Shown: positions 15,398-23,171, counted from the first letter of the stretch. The stretch: DNA of 64,000 nucleotides from Polynucleobacter sp. Latsch14-2 (GCF_018881925.1 NZ_JACVPL010000001.1:1-64000), one strand, 5' to 3'. Numbers and translations: made by a program. Notes: generated from the letters alone by a model not told the origin.

Positions 15398-15416
15398 TGT
15401 CCGGATTCCGGACGCT
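15398..15416 (-). promoter_or_regulatory. 19-bp element with GTCCGGA-T-TCCGGAC inverted repeat
   Basis: Read toward the small gene at 15361, the sequence is GCGTCCGGAATCCGGACAC. The identical 19 bp, in the same orientation relative to its gene, lies at 19448-19466. The inner 15 bp are a 7-bp inverted repeat around one base. A shared operator or a processing/recombination site is likely. Confidence 0.6.
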
Positions 15417-15432
15417 TAAATGAGCATGACAA

Positions 15433-16428
15433 TTAAGTACTTTCAACAGTCTCTGTAGTTTTGTCCGTGATCATTTTTAATTGCCCCCAAATTTTTTGTA
15501 AAACATCAGGAACCAATTTGAGTTCTACCAACTTACTTCGATATGCAAACAATTTTTCTTTTAACACCTCATTAGTATCATGGATGTCTCGAGTTATATG
15601 TTTGATAAAGTTTCGCTCTTGCTTTTCGCCTAAGTTATGGGCACTACAGATTTTATAGACCTGCTCTTTCTTATCAAACAAAGTTAAGAAGACTGTGAAT
15701 TTTGCTCGATTACAGTCAATCTCATCAGAATTTTGAATTACTTTGATTGGGGTTGAAAAGCTAGATTTGTTTGCCCAATGACGAATCTCAAACAGCTCTT
15801 GAAAATAAGAAGTTCGAAATTCGCGCTCTTTCTCCCCAAGTTTTTTTGCTACCAATTCACTTTCAGTGGAATAGATTGCACTGACGCCGCCACGAAGTTT
15901 GATATAGCTAGGGAGGTCTTTTGGCGTTAGATTCTCACGCATGGCCACTTCTAAAACACGACAGTATTCAGATGCGCGGCGGCGATCAGCACCAATAATG
16001 GTTTTTATAATAACCATCAAGTCCGATGTGTTGGATTGAATCTTTACCCCTTTATCCATTAGATTCGAAATCATGGCCGTCTTAATATGTTGCTTATATT
16101 CGGACAGCTGAACTCTAAGCACAAAAGCGTAAATATCAGCTAAAGATTGATACAAAGTATCATGAGCCGCAGAAATCAGATCATAAAATTTGTTATGTTC
16201 AGACGTCAGTTTTAAACACTCATTTAGTGCTAACTCAATAGCAGTATCTTTTGCTTCCACCATCTCTGGAGTGATCGACTCTGCTGCACTTTTAGACATT
16301 GAGTCAAACATTTGATTCAGATCATTCCAGGGATCTGGTGATGAAGAGCTAATTTTGACCTTCGGATGGTCAAGCAATGAATGGCTTACGGCCGAATCAT
16401 TTTTTACATTTTCTAAAACAGTTTCCAT
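15433..16428 (-). CDS. ADRRR-family protein of unknown function
   Basis: The 331-residue soluble protein is mostly helical by composition. The conserved block IIGADRRRASEYCRVLEVA (about residues 156-174) also occurs in the truncated copy at 173-631. The C-terminal half, missing there, contains charged helices (KKLGEKEREFRTSYFQELFE). I used the ATG at 16428 because GAAGGAG precedes it. It is divergent from 16580-17521, and the same pair arrangement upstream of the tRNA suggests a functional unit. Linked recombinases hint at a role in element maintenance or transfer, which is inference. Confidence 0.65.
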   Translation of the reverse strand: METVLENVKNDSAVSHSLLDHPKVKISSSSPDPWNDLNQMFDSMSKSAAESITPEMVEAKDTAIELALNECLKLTSEHNKFYDLISAAHDTLYQSLADIYAFVLRVQLSEYKQHIKTAMISNLMDKGVKIQSNTSDLMVIIKTIIGADRRRASEYCRVLEVAMRENLTPKDLPSYIKLRGGVSAIYSTESELVAKKLGEKEREFRTSYFQELFEIRHWANKSSFSTPIKVIQNSDEIDCNRAKFTVFLTLFDKKEQVYKICSAHNLGEKQERNFIKHITRDIHDTNEVLKEKLFAYRSKLVELKLVPDVLQKIWGQLKMITDKTTETVEST

Positions 16429-16579
16429 TTCAATACTCCTTCTATATATCAGCACAGCGGGTTATGGCGAAAGTGCCTAAATTGAAGTGCCGGGCTGATA
16501 GGAAGGCATTTGATCAAAGCAAATTTAAAAAAAACTTATACTAAATACCATACCATTTATTTTGTATAATAAAATAATA

Positions 16580-17521
16580 ATGAGTATTAAAAAAATACCT
16601 CAACACATCGATGGAAATCCCACGGAGCTCCACCTTTTATTTTTTCAGTACTTAACTTTGAGCCCAAGTTATTTGATGGCATATAGACATTTGTTTTTGC
16701 TTGAAAATATTCCAAAGACTCAAATACCTACTGAATTTGATAGTGTGATCAATCTATGCAAAAGAGCAGGGGATATTTACAACATCTCCTTTGATCAATG
16801 GTGGAAAAAAAGAGGTATCAAACTTCTCGCGCCAACAAGAAAACAAAATGTTGTTCCTTTTAAGCTTGATTTGACTCTGTCAAAAAAAGAAATCTTGAAG
16901 AAAGTAGAGGATCACTTAAATAAATTACAAGAAACGCCAAATGACCCATTCAGTGAGCCAATTTATTTTTTAACTAATAAAATAAGGACAGATACTCTAC
17001 AGAATAGATATGATCTAGTTCACTCTAAGGCGTATTCAAGAGTAAACATCAGCGATGAAGGCCCACCTCGGCTACCAAAAGAACCTTATTGGAAGATAGC
17101 AATTGCTTCCAATAACTTTATAGATAATTTAAGTTCTTTTGCGGCTGTAGAAGATATAAAGAAAGATCTAGAGAATAATCGAAAGAATAAAAAACAAATA
17201 GCCTACCTAACAATGCTTTATAGCAAAAATATTAAAGAGGCGCTTCTTATTGCTGAGAATGCAGCCAGAGGTCGATTTCCCTGCAAAGACCCAATTAAAA
17301 AATATCCAAAATTTGACTTCAACACTCTTGTAGATCGGCTGACTGATAATCTTATTGCTGAGATGAATGAATTTATGGCAAATGATGAAGTTGATCCTAA
17401 TGCAAAGCTGTACCTTAAAAGCTATAAAAAGAAACTATCAAAAAGAGAAATTCTTCAGAAGATTGAGTTTTGGGCAGAAAAAAGAGCAAGACAAAAACTC
17501 AATAATCCCGACTATATTTAG
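16580..17521 (+). CDS. QWW-family protein of unknown function
   Basis: The 313-residue lysine-rich protein has ISFDQWWKKRG near residue 70, an LTLSKKEILKKVEDHL helix and a closing LLIAENAARGRFP. All correspond in order to 769-1500, although this protein is longer at both ends. The ATG lies only 10 nt after a TATAAT at 16565-16570 and there is no Shine-Dalgarno sequence, so the mRNA may be leaderless. Its stop overlaps the stop of the compact recombinase by four bases (convergent). Function unknown. Confidence 0.65.
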   Translation: MSIKKIPQHIDGNPTELHLLFFQYLTLSPSYLMAYRHLFLLENIPKTQIPTEFDSVINLCKRAGDIYNISFDQWWKKRGIKLLAPTRKQNVVPFKLDLTLSKKEILKKVEDHLNKLQETPNDPFSEPIYFLTNKIRTDTLQNRYDLVHSKAYSRVNISDEGPPRLPKEPYWKIAIASNNFIDNLSSFAAVEDIKKDLENNRKNKKQIAYLTMLYSKNIKEALLIAENAARGRFPCKDPIKKYPKFDFNTLVDRLTDNLIAEMNEFMANDEVDPNAKLYLKSYKKKLSKREILQKIEFWAEKRARQKLNNPDYI

Positions 17522-18084
17522 ACCAATTCAACTGCAGCCTTAAGTTGACTTGGATTGCTATACAGATAACTAGCTGTTGTACTGATATTTCTATGCCCAG
17601 CCAAACTCTTCAATATGTGAATTGCTGTGCCTTTATTGGCAAGCCCAGTTAAGAATGTGCGTCTACCGCTATGGCTACTGGCACCCTCTAGTCCTACAGA
17701 GCGGTATAGATAAAAGAAGTACTGGGTAAGCGAGTTAGCTGAGAACCCCGCTTGCTTCTGTGTGTAAAACAAGGGTTTGCTGACATCTTTGATTTTGATT
17801 ACTTTGATGTACTGCGCCAGCTCCTTTTGCATCCGTTCATTTAAGTAAACAGTACGGGCATGCTTGCCCTTGGTTTGATCGGGCATTAAGCGTACTTCAC
17901 CCTTAATAGTGCTGTCGCTGTTTAAAACGTCACTTATGCGTAGGGCAGCAACTTCACCTACTCGCATACCCGCGTAGTGTGTAAGTAGCAACATAGCCCT
18001 ATTACGTGCGCTGTGCCTGCGTGTAGCAACGTGATCTAAAACTCTGCGTAGTTCTTGTGGATTTAAAACTCTAGCTTGTGACAT
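17518..18084 (-). CDS. Compact tyrosine recombinase (catalytic domain only)
   Basis: The 188-residue protein has a complete catalytic set: R41 (HYAGMRVGEVAAL), K72 or K74 (TKGKHART), H138-x-x-R141 (SSHSGRRTFL), H164 (LAGHRNIS) and Y173 or Y175. It has no core-binding SAM-like domain. Size and layout resemble FimB/FimE-type invertases and other short recombinases, which act at nearby inverted or direct sites. It borders the hairpin-rich non-coding region, whose repeated sequences could be its substrate. An alternative is that it processes attachment copies in trans. Confidence 0.88.
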   Translation of the reverse strand: MSQARVLNPQELRRVLDHVATRRHSARNRAMLLLTHYAGMRVGEVAALRISDVLNSDSTIKGEVRLMPDQTKGKHARTVYLNERMQKELAQYIKVIKIKDVSKPLFYTQKQAGFSANSLTQYFFYLYRSVGLEGASSHSGRRTFLTGLANKGTAIHILKSLAGHRNISTTASYLYSNPSQLKAAVELV

Positions 18085-18119
18085 ACGTTCTCCTTAAAAT
18101 ATATTAAATACAGAGCTAC

Positions 18120-18900
18120 AGTATGTTTTCATATGTTTGGTTTGAGCAACCGAAAATGGCTAAGAAAGAACCTTCCATAATTCAATGACTTAGCAATAAA
18201 CATAATAGTTTTACAGATCTAATATGTTTTCGTGGCATTTTCGCCACGATCTTTCACGATGTATTTATCAGCCCTACAAGCTGTTTGATTTCGGGTTCTG
18301 CTATCTATGTACCAAATAGCTCAAGATCACTGCTTATACGAAGGATTTGAAAGCGAGCTTGCACTCGCTTGTGTTTCGCTTGTCGCTCACACATTTCTTT
18401 TTCTATAAATTTGTTTTGATTGATTTTCGCTAGATTCAACCTACACTGAGCCTTAAGCAACAGGCTCAGTTATAGAGAAGAAATACCGAAAATGACTTTC
18501 GCTGAGTTCTTCCTACACCACTTAGAGCACAACCCGATTGGGTAAGGGCGGTTTTGCTATCTCCTTTTACGTGCGGCCGTAAAACGCAACAATGACATAA
18601 GCATTAAGTGGCTACCGATGTCGTGTTCGCAAGTTGCTGTGTAAGCAGAGCTTGCTCGTGATCCTGTAGTTTTCACTACGATCTTTGTGCTAAAAATATT
18701 CTTGTATCAATTAGCTAGCAAGGCTAATGGCGTCCTGTAAAGGATAGTGATACTAAGCCTCTGCTACTGCCCAGAATTTCCATGACTGCGACTCTAAGTC
18801 CAGCTTTAGGGTGACATAACGACTGAGTGTCACTGCTCTTGTTTCAGTAGTAATTTATAAAGTTATTTAGCTAAACCTAATAAAAGAAGAACAAAACTGG
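18120..18900. ncRNA. Candidate large structured non-coding RNA region
   Basis: Between 18085 and 18999 no credible gene is present, but hairpins are dense. Examples are CGTGGC/GCCACG (18231-18248), AGCGAG/CTCGCT (18352-18369), ACTGAGCC/GGCTCAGT (18445-18470), TTTTACG/CGTAAAA (18565-18584), GTAGT/ACTAC (18666-18679), TCCT-GTAA-AGGA with a GNRA-like loop (18733-18744), an ACTCTAA/TTAGGGT pair and GTGACA/TGTCAC (18811 onward). Length, hairpin density and setting (lake-type bacterium, tRNA-linked island) recall giant RNAs such as GOLLD, but no family signature can be confirmed here. The strand is not certain; plus is favoured by the downstream gene. Confidence 0.4.
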
Positions 18901-19002
18901 CAAAGAACATTAGATCTCTGTGGCTTTTGGCAAAAAGAGGTTGTCCAACCAAAACTTCTGACAATAAATTAAGTGTGCCCATTTAACTTAAAGGAGAAAA
19001 TG

Positions 19003-19440
19003 ATGAGCACATTAAATAGTTTGAAAATGGTGAATTCCAAAAAGCCAACCAGTATTCCACCAGTACTGCATCGCCGTAATAAATTAGCAAACAAAGTATG
19101 GGAACAGCTACAACTAGCCAAAGCTAGCAAAGATGGTGGTACTTTTACTGTTAAGAAATTTAAGACAGTTAAAGACAGTGATGGTGCACGTAAAAACATT
19201 GAACATGAAAAGCGTATTCGACAATGGTGGTTTGTAGCTGCCGATGGCAAGGTTTGCTTAAACGTTCGCTATGGTGCCAAGATCATTGAATTTGCTAAGG
19301 GCAAAACTGCTGTTGAAGTGAATTCAGCAGACGAGCTAATTAAGGCATTGGAGATTATTAAGGTTGCCGTAGAAGCTGGGGAGTTAGATGCCCAGATTGA
19401 AGCAGCCAGTGGCGCAGTACGTGCTGGCTTTGGACGTTAA
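19003..19440 (+). CDS. DUF6641-like protein
   Basis: The 145-residue basic protein contains LNSLKMVNSKKPTSIPPVLH, KRIRQWWFVAADGKVCLNVR and a helical end GELDAQIEAASGAVRAGFG. From memory this matches proteins labelled DUF6641, common in integrative elements of Betaproteobacteria and uncharacterised. AAGGAG at 18991-18996 precedes two adjacent ATGs (19000 and 19003), and the second has the better spacing. It is the first gene after the hairpin-rich region. Confidence 0.7.
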   Translation: MSTLNSLKMVNSKKPTSIPPVLHRRNKLANKVWEQLQLAKASKDGGTFTVKKFKTVKDSDGARKNIEHEKRIRQWWFVAADGKVCLNVRYGAKIIEFAKGKTAVEVNSADELIKALEIIKVAVEAGELDAQIEAASGAVRAGFGR

Positions 19441-19447
19441 AACCCAG

Positions 19448-19466
19448 CGTCCGGAATCCGGACACT
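19448..19466 (+). promoter_or_regulatory. Second copy of the 19-bp CCGGA palindromic element
   Basis: GCGTCCGGAATCCGGACAC is identical to the complement of 15398-15416 and lies 19 bp upstream of the 49-residue ORF, inside the gap after the DUF6641-like gene. Confidence 0.6.
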
Positions 19467-19485
19467 CACTCAAGGAAATTATGAA

Positions 19486-19635
19486 ATGAGAACTTTTGAA
19501 GCGTATGTTCGCATTGAGTCTAGTGGTTACATTGTCAAGACAGTTATCAAGGCAGAGAACAGCCAGGCGGCCTATTTTTTATTACAAGGTCAATACGGCC
19601 AAAACAATGTCGTACACTCGCCACGCGAGATTTGA
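19486..19635 (+). CDS. Small protein, second of two related small ORFs
   Basis: The 49-residue product begins RTFEAYVRIESSGYIVKTVI, then KAENSQAAYFLLQ. The pattern of strand, turn, V/I-K-A-x-S-x-x-A and helix matches the product of 15176-15361. AAGGAA precedes the start, and an ATG five bases upstream leads to an immediate stop. Its small size and its copy of the palindromic element support it being a real gene. Function unknown. Confidence 0.5.
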   Translation: MRTFEAYVRIESSGYIVKTVIKAENSQAAYFLLQGQYGQNNVVHSPREI

Positions 19636-19644
19636 GTAAACCTA

Positions 19645-19835
19645 GGGGTGCCATGCTTGGCACCCCATAGTCGGGATTAGCTGATCCCGACGATCCAGCG
19701 AAGTCTAAGGCGAATGTCCTGCACCTGCTGGTGCGCTTTTGGACAGAGACGACCATCCTTGACAGCACCTGCTGGTGCGCCTTTGGAAAGGTTGGGTGGG
19801 CTGAAGTCCCATCGCACAGGCGGCTCTGCTGAGAA
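19645..19835 (+). other. Hairpin-rich non-coding stretch with a 23-bp repeat
   Basis: GGGGTGCC/GGCACCCC (19645-19666) and TCGGGAT/ATCCCGA (19671-19690) are followed by two copies, one mismatch apart, of a 23-nt sequence starting GCACCTGCTGGTGCGC (19721-19743 and 19765-19787). Each copy contains a small GCACC/GGTGC hairpin. No T-run follows, so these are not simple terminators. A short structured RNA or leader of 19907-20371 is possible. Confidence 0.4.
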
Positions 19836-19906
19836 GGAGCCGAATGCGACATGATTTCAATATTGATTTCATGATCTCTCGCTAAATATATGAAAAGGAG
19901 ATAGTC

Positions 19907-20371
19907 ATGAAAATATATGAAATTGTGAGTGCTGATGAAAAGCTGGGGCTAGCCAAGCTGATCTTTAACAATACATTTAATCAGCTGGCTAATGAATTAC
20001 CTCAAATGCCAAGGCCTGTAGCTAAGCCTATTGCAAAACCAATTGCCACAAAAACAAAGCCTCGAGCACCAAAACGAGCGCCAATGGCGCCCCCACCGAA
20101 GCCATTGCCTAAAGCTAAAGCAATACCAAAAACGCCAACTCAAATAAAACATCAACAGCAAAAGAGCCAGCAAGACTACGCTGATGCTGTTAAGAAGAGG
20201 TTTGATAAAGATACAGTTAAGATGCCCAAGTCTCTCCAGCCTCTGCCAGGCAATATTATTAGTCCCATTGGCGGGGGTGACGCTGAACTTAATAGGAAGT
20301 TGGATCTGGCTAGAAAAGACTATGAACTTCAAAACCGCGATAGCGAATCAAAACCGTGGTCTCCCCAGTGA
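19907..20371 (+). CDS. Low-complexity Pro/Lys-rich protein
   Basis: In this 154-residue protein, residues about 35-90 are made of P, K, A and T (for example KPIAKPIATKTKPRAPKRAP), followed by a Gln/Lys-rich helix and a GGGDAELNRKLDLARKDYEL segment. AAGGAG lies well placed before the ATG. No domain is recognisable. The composition suggests a flexible linker or nucleic-acid-binding protein of the element. Confidence 0.6.
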   Translation: MKIYEIVSADEKLGLAKLIFNNTFNQLANELPQMPRPVAKPIAKPIATKTKPRAPKRAPMAPPPKPLPKAKAIPKTPTQIKHQQQKSQQDYADAVKKRFDKDTVKMPKSLQPLPGNIISPIGGGDAELNRKLDLARKDYELQNRDSESKPWSPQ

Positions 20372-20521
20372 TATATACGATTTAAATTAAAGTTCTTATT
20401 CGGCTGACAGGTATAGCTAAGATGAATATCTGGCTTTCTTTGGCGTAAACTAAATCTTCATAAACCTTGCTGACCCTATGACATCTCCCGTCAAACAGTC
20501 TGAGAGAAAGGAAGAAATAAA

Positions 20522-21442
20522 ATGAGTAACCCAATTGATTTGGATTTTAGACCCCAGAGTTATTTTTGGGCCAATCAAATGGGCATTCAGCTTTCATCAG
20601 AAATTAAAGGCGCGCAGAGAAAGGCTTTATATGATTCATCAGTAGCTGAGGGTGAGGTTAGTGATCTTGATGAGTTTCTTCAAAAGCCATCATTAAGTAC
20701 TCAGGAACGCGATCTTATTGGAAAACTTCATCCTAGCTTTATGGGCGGAGAGTATTTGCCAGATAAGGGCAATGACGAGGTTGAAATAGCACGCATCACA
20801 ATAAATTCAACTACGCAAGACGTCACTAGCGTCTATGCAAGTCTTAGAGAGAATCAGATTTATTACCGGGTAGTAGATGAATATGAAGGGGGAACTCTTT
20901 CAGAAGAAAGCGAATCGTTAACAAATACTCCTATGACGCTTGCGGAGATGACAGATTTTTTTCTAACCGCGTGGCCTTTACTTGAAGTACTCGAAATGAA
21001 TTTCGGAGAAACTGATACTGATCCTGATGATATTAGGTACTTTGTCCTGGATGCAAGCTCTAGTTTTTATGCTCAATTTGGTGAGCTAATCCATTTAAAA
21101 GTTGATGAGTGGTTAGCAGAAAAAGGATTTCTAAAAAATAAAGAAATTATTGAGGAGTTGAGTGACGAGATTGAATCTCTTGAGGATCAGGACATTAAAG
21201 AATGGCTAGATAGATCCGATTGGCCAAGAAGCACTCTTCGAGATGCTTTGGGTCTGGGTGCTCGGGCAGAAAATTCACAAAGAAAGAAGGCTATTTTTCA
21301 GTACGCAAAAAGGTATATAGATAAAAATAAAGCGTTTCCAACCGGATCTCATATCATTGATGAAGTCGTGCCAACGCTTGGTGGAGATTTTTCAGGTATT
21401 CCCAGCAAATTTAATTTTGCTGTTATTTTTCCAGAAAAATAA
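20522..21442 (+). CDS. Hypothetical acidic protein, last gene of the island
   Basis: The 306-residue soluble acidic protein has no known motif. Features are an N-terminal DFRPQSYFWANQMGI, an Asp/Glu-rich centre and a C-terminal GSHIIDEVVPTLGG segment. GAGAGAAAGGA precedes the start. It is followed 40 bp later by the palindrome at 21483 and then the class-B attachment copy, so it is the right-end cargo of the 17.9 kb unit. Confidence 0.55.
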   Translation: MSNPIDLDFRPQSYFWANQMGIQLSSEIKGAQRKALYDSSVAEGEVSDLDEFLQKPSLSTQERDLIGKLHPSFMGGEYLPDKGNDEVEIARITINSTTQDVTSVYASLRENQIYYRVVDEYEGGTLSEESESLTNTPMTLAEMTDFFLTAWPLLEVLEMNFGETDTDPDDIRYFVLDASSSFYAQFGELIHLKVDEWLAEKGFLKNKEIIEELSDEIESLEDQDIKEWLDRSDWPRSTLRDALGLGARAENSQRKKAIFQYAKRYIDKNKAFPTGSHIIDEVVPTLGGDFSGIPSKFNFAVIFPEK

Positions 21443-21482
21443 CCAAATGCTCTAAGGGTGGAAATTCAACCCAAAAAATTAT

Positions 21483-21497
21483 GTCGTTTAAAACGAC
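21483..21497. promoter_or_regulatory. Palindrome GTCGTTTAAAACGAC near the right end of the island
   Basis: This perfect 15-bp member of the palindrome family lies 147 bp before the conserved class-B right arm. The other class-B unit has one (28222-28236) 157 bp before its right arm, so position as well as sequence is conserved. Confidence 0.55.
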
Positions 21498-21629
21498 ATT
21501 ACGAGTAGCCATGGTGGGTGACCGACACATATTGGCTTTACTGTTTGCGCACAGTTTTTACACGCTATCGTAACTTTCTGAAAACGCTCAGGTTTTTTGC
21601 GCACGATTTTTCTCCGGGGGCGTAACCAC

Positions 21630-21712
21630 TTGAAGTCAAAGCGAAAGCGGTCTATCGGAGGATATTTGAAAATCCTTGTGTCGGTGGTTCGATTCCGCCC
21701 CGGGCCACCAAG
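21630..21712 (+). repeat. tRNA-Phe 3'-end copy 4 (class B attachment site)
   Basis: From TTGAAAATCC onward the copy is identical to the tRNA (anticodon stem to CCACCAAGAA), a longer match than in class A. The preceding arm, TCAAAGCGAAAGCGGTCTAT then CGGAGGATA, is nearly identical to that of copy 7 and differs from the tRNA. This is the expected attR of an element whose crossover lies in the anticodon region. Confidence 0.85.
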
Positions 21713-21811
21713 AATTCTCAAAACACGAGAAGTGGCTCATAGAATCCCTAGTGTTGGCCGCGGTCTGGCACCATTTCCCTAAGTCTTCCAATTTTACCCA
21801 TGGCTCGAGAT

Positions 21812-21873
21812 GTCGTTTTAAACGACAAACCAATTTGACATCCTTGTGGTGGTCAAGCGTCGATTTAAGCGAC
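21812..21873. promoter_or_regulatory. Palindrome pair near the left end of unit 4
   Basis: GTCGTTTTAAACGAC (21812-21826) and GTCGATTTAAGCGAC (21859-21873; flanked to give AGCGTCG/CGACGCT) start 47 bp apart, with GACATCC (21837-21843) between them. The second starts 47 bp after the first here and also at 23806/23853. It lies downstream of a minus-strand gene, so a promoter role is unlikely in this unit. Confidence 0.5.
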
Positions 21874-21878
21874 GCTCA

Positions 21879-22646
21879 TTAGAACTCATACTCAACCTGC
21901 ATACGTATTGTGTTTTTTGGGGATGCGGTAGTTGTTCCCCAAAGATAGGCAACGTTATACACAAGCGCCTCTTTTCGACCAAGTTTAGTTTTTCCAAATA
22001 TAGCCGGTCCGACACTGGTTTGCTGTTGTTGATTAGTGTTCCAATTATTCAGTTGCCCAAGCCAAGAAAACAGTTGTGCTCCTAGCTGAAGCTCGGGTTG
22101 AAGGCGATACTTCACTTGTCCCTGATAGCCAAAATAGGTGCCTTGATTTTCGGTGCCAGTGTAATGACCTTGCATCAGTAGGTTTAAGTTTGCCTGCCAC
22201 TTATTCCAGTCTTTTTGAAGCAAAAAACCATACTTAGCCTCATACCCTTCATTTCGATTTTGCGGGCGTTCTAATTCAATTAAGAACCCCACATCTACAA
22301 AATATTTTCCAGTCTCAGTCAGTTGAAATTTATTTTCCCACTCAACAGCATCAAATTGAGAGTTATTGCCATCCCAAGTATTCTTTCCATATATTTCGGT
22401 AAACCACCAAGAAGTGACACCATAGCCCAATCCGATAGAGGCACCTGATTGCCTAGAGTCTTCGCCGCTTCTGGGCTTTTGGGTGCCAAATTTCGTATCA
22501 ATCTCTCGCTCGCCTTCTTCAACTCTTGGACTATAGATATAGTCAGCTGGCCCACTGAGATATTCGCCGGCATATGTAAATGTGGTGGTTAACAAAAAGA
22601 ACAGTAGCGTGAAGCATCGAATCCGTATAAAGATAATCTTTTTCAT
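21879..22646 (-). CDS. Outer-membrane beta-barrel protein (Fur-controlled operon)
   Basis: The 255-residue protein has an N-terminal signal peptide (CFTLLFFLLTTTFTYA), alternating strands with aromatic girdles (WWFTEIYGKNTW, YFGYQGQVKYRL) and a terminal VEYEF, the C-terminal Phe of outer-membrane proteins. It overlaps the cupredoxin gene by four bases and shares its Fur-box promoter. A role in iron or metal passage across the outer membrane is therefore likely, though the exact substrate is unknown. Confidence 0.7.
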   Translation of the reverse strand: MKKIIFIRIRCFTLLFFLLTTTFTYAGEYLSGPADYIYSPRVEEGEREIDTKFGTQKPRSGEDSRQSGASIGLGYGVTSWWFTEIYGKNTWDGNNSQFDAVEWENKFQLTETGKYFVDVGFLIELERPQNRNEGYEAKYGFLLQKDWNKWQANLNLLMQGHYTGTENQGTYFGYQGQVKYRLQPELQLGAQLFSWLGQLNNWNTNQQQQTSVGPAIFGKTKLGRKEALVYNVAYLWGTTTASPKNTIRMQVEYEF

Positions 22647-22975
22647 TTAACGATCACCACGCCCTGAGCGGTTTCAGGGCTAAATTCACCCTCAAACTTG
22701 TAGCGTCCTGGTGAGAGTGGGCCAATATAAAAGGAGGCGCTACTGTTTGCTTTAATAAACACTTCTCGATTTAGATCATGACTTTCAAATTCTTCTGGAG
22801 TGTCATCTAAATTCTGTATCACCAGTCTTACTTTGGTATCTGCTGGGATTTCAATTTGGGCAGGTGAGAAGCGCCCCTTTTGAATCTTGATGGTGATTTC
22901 TGACTGGTTGGCGCTCACCAAGGTAGCGACCCCAATCAAGAGACAAAATAAGGCGTAAGCAATAGTGTTTTTCAT
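22643..22975 (-). CDS. Periplasmic cupredoxin-like protein
   Basis: The 110-residue protein has a signal peptide (about 1-22) followed by one cupredoxin-like beta sandwich (SEITIKIQKGRFSPAQIEIP and FESHDLNREVFIKANSSASF). The late GRYKFEGEFSPETAQGVVIV lacks the Cys and Met of a blue-copper site. That fits the EfeO/FtrB-type cupredoxin domain used in ferrous-iron uptake rather than an electron carrier. A Fur-like operator lies directly upstream and the outer-membrane gene follows. No FTR1-type permease is present in this unit. Confidence 0.72.
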   Translation of the reverse strand: MKNTIAYALFCLLIGVATLVSANQSEITIKIQKGRFSPAQIEIPADTKVRLVIQNLDDTPEEFESHDLNREVFIKANSSASFYIGPLSPGRYKFEGEFSPETAQGVVIVK

Positions 22976-22999
22976 AAAATGAGATCTTTATCAAATAAG

Positions 23000-23041
23000 A
23001 ATGATTCTCATTGTATACCTTATTGAGAATCACTCTCATTT
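23000..23041 (-). promoter_or_regulatory. Fur box cluster
   Basis: AATGATTCTCATT (from 23000) and TTGAGAATCACTCTCATTT (from 23023) are overlapping or adjacent matches to the Fur consensus GATAATGATAATCATTATC. They lie 25-65 bp upstream of the cupredoxin start, so iron-dependent repression of the operon is expected. Confidence 0.75.
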
Positions 23042-23099
23042 AATAAAAGTAGAGAACCATGCTGAGAGGGCCTGCTTTGATATGTTGGCCATCGGATTG

Positions 23100-23144
23100 G
23101 ACATCCTCGGCCCTGGTCGATTCCGCCCCGGGCCACCAAGAAAC
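23100..23144 (+). repeat. tRNA-Phe 3'-end copy 5 (class A attachment site)
   Basis: GACATCCTCGGCCCTGG is joined to TCGATTCC (one T fewer than the tRNA T-loop) and CCACCAAGAAAC. It differs from copy 6 in the core only by that missing T. Confidence 0.85.
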
Positions 23145-23147
23145 ACT

Positions 23148-23171
23148 AAAACCACCTTCGGGTGGTTTTTT
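23148..23171 (+). terminator. UUCG-loop terminator after copy 5
   Basis: AAAACCACC-TTCG-GGTGGTTTT with following T residues, the same as after copies 2, 7 and 9. Confidence 0.85.

Noticed and set aside
19547..19852. 101-codon minus-strand frame over the hairpin-rich region
   Set aside because: Low-complexity product, no ribosome site, and it runs across repeated hairpins and the end of the 49-residue gene on the other strand.
21597..22085. Several 60-80 codon plus-strand frames between copy 4 and the outer-membrane gene
   Set aside because: They pass through the attachment copy, palindromes and the antisense of the barrel gene; no start signals.
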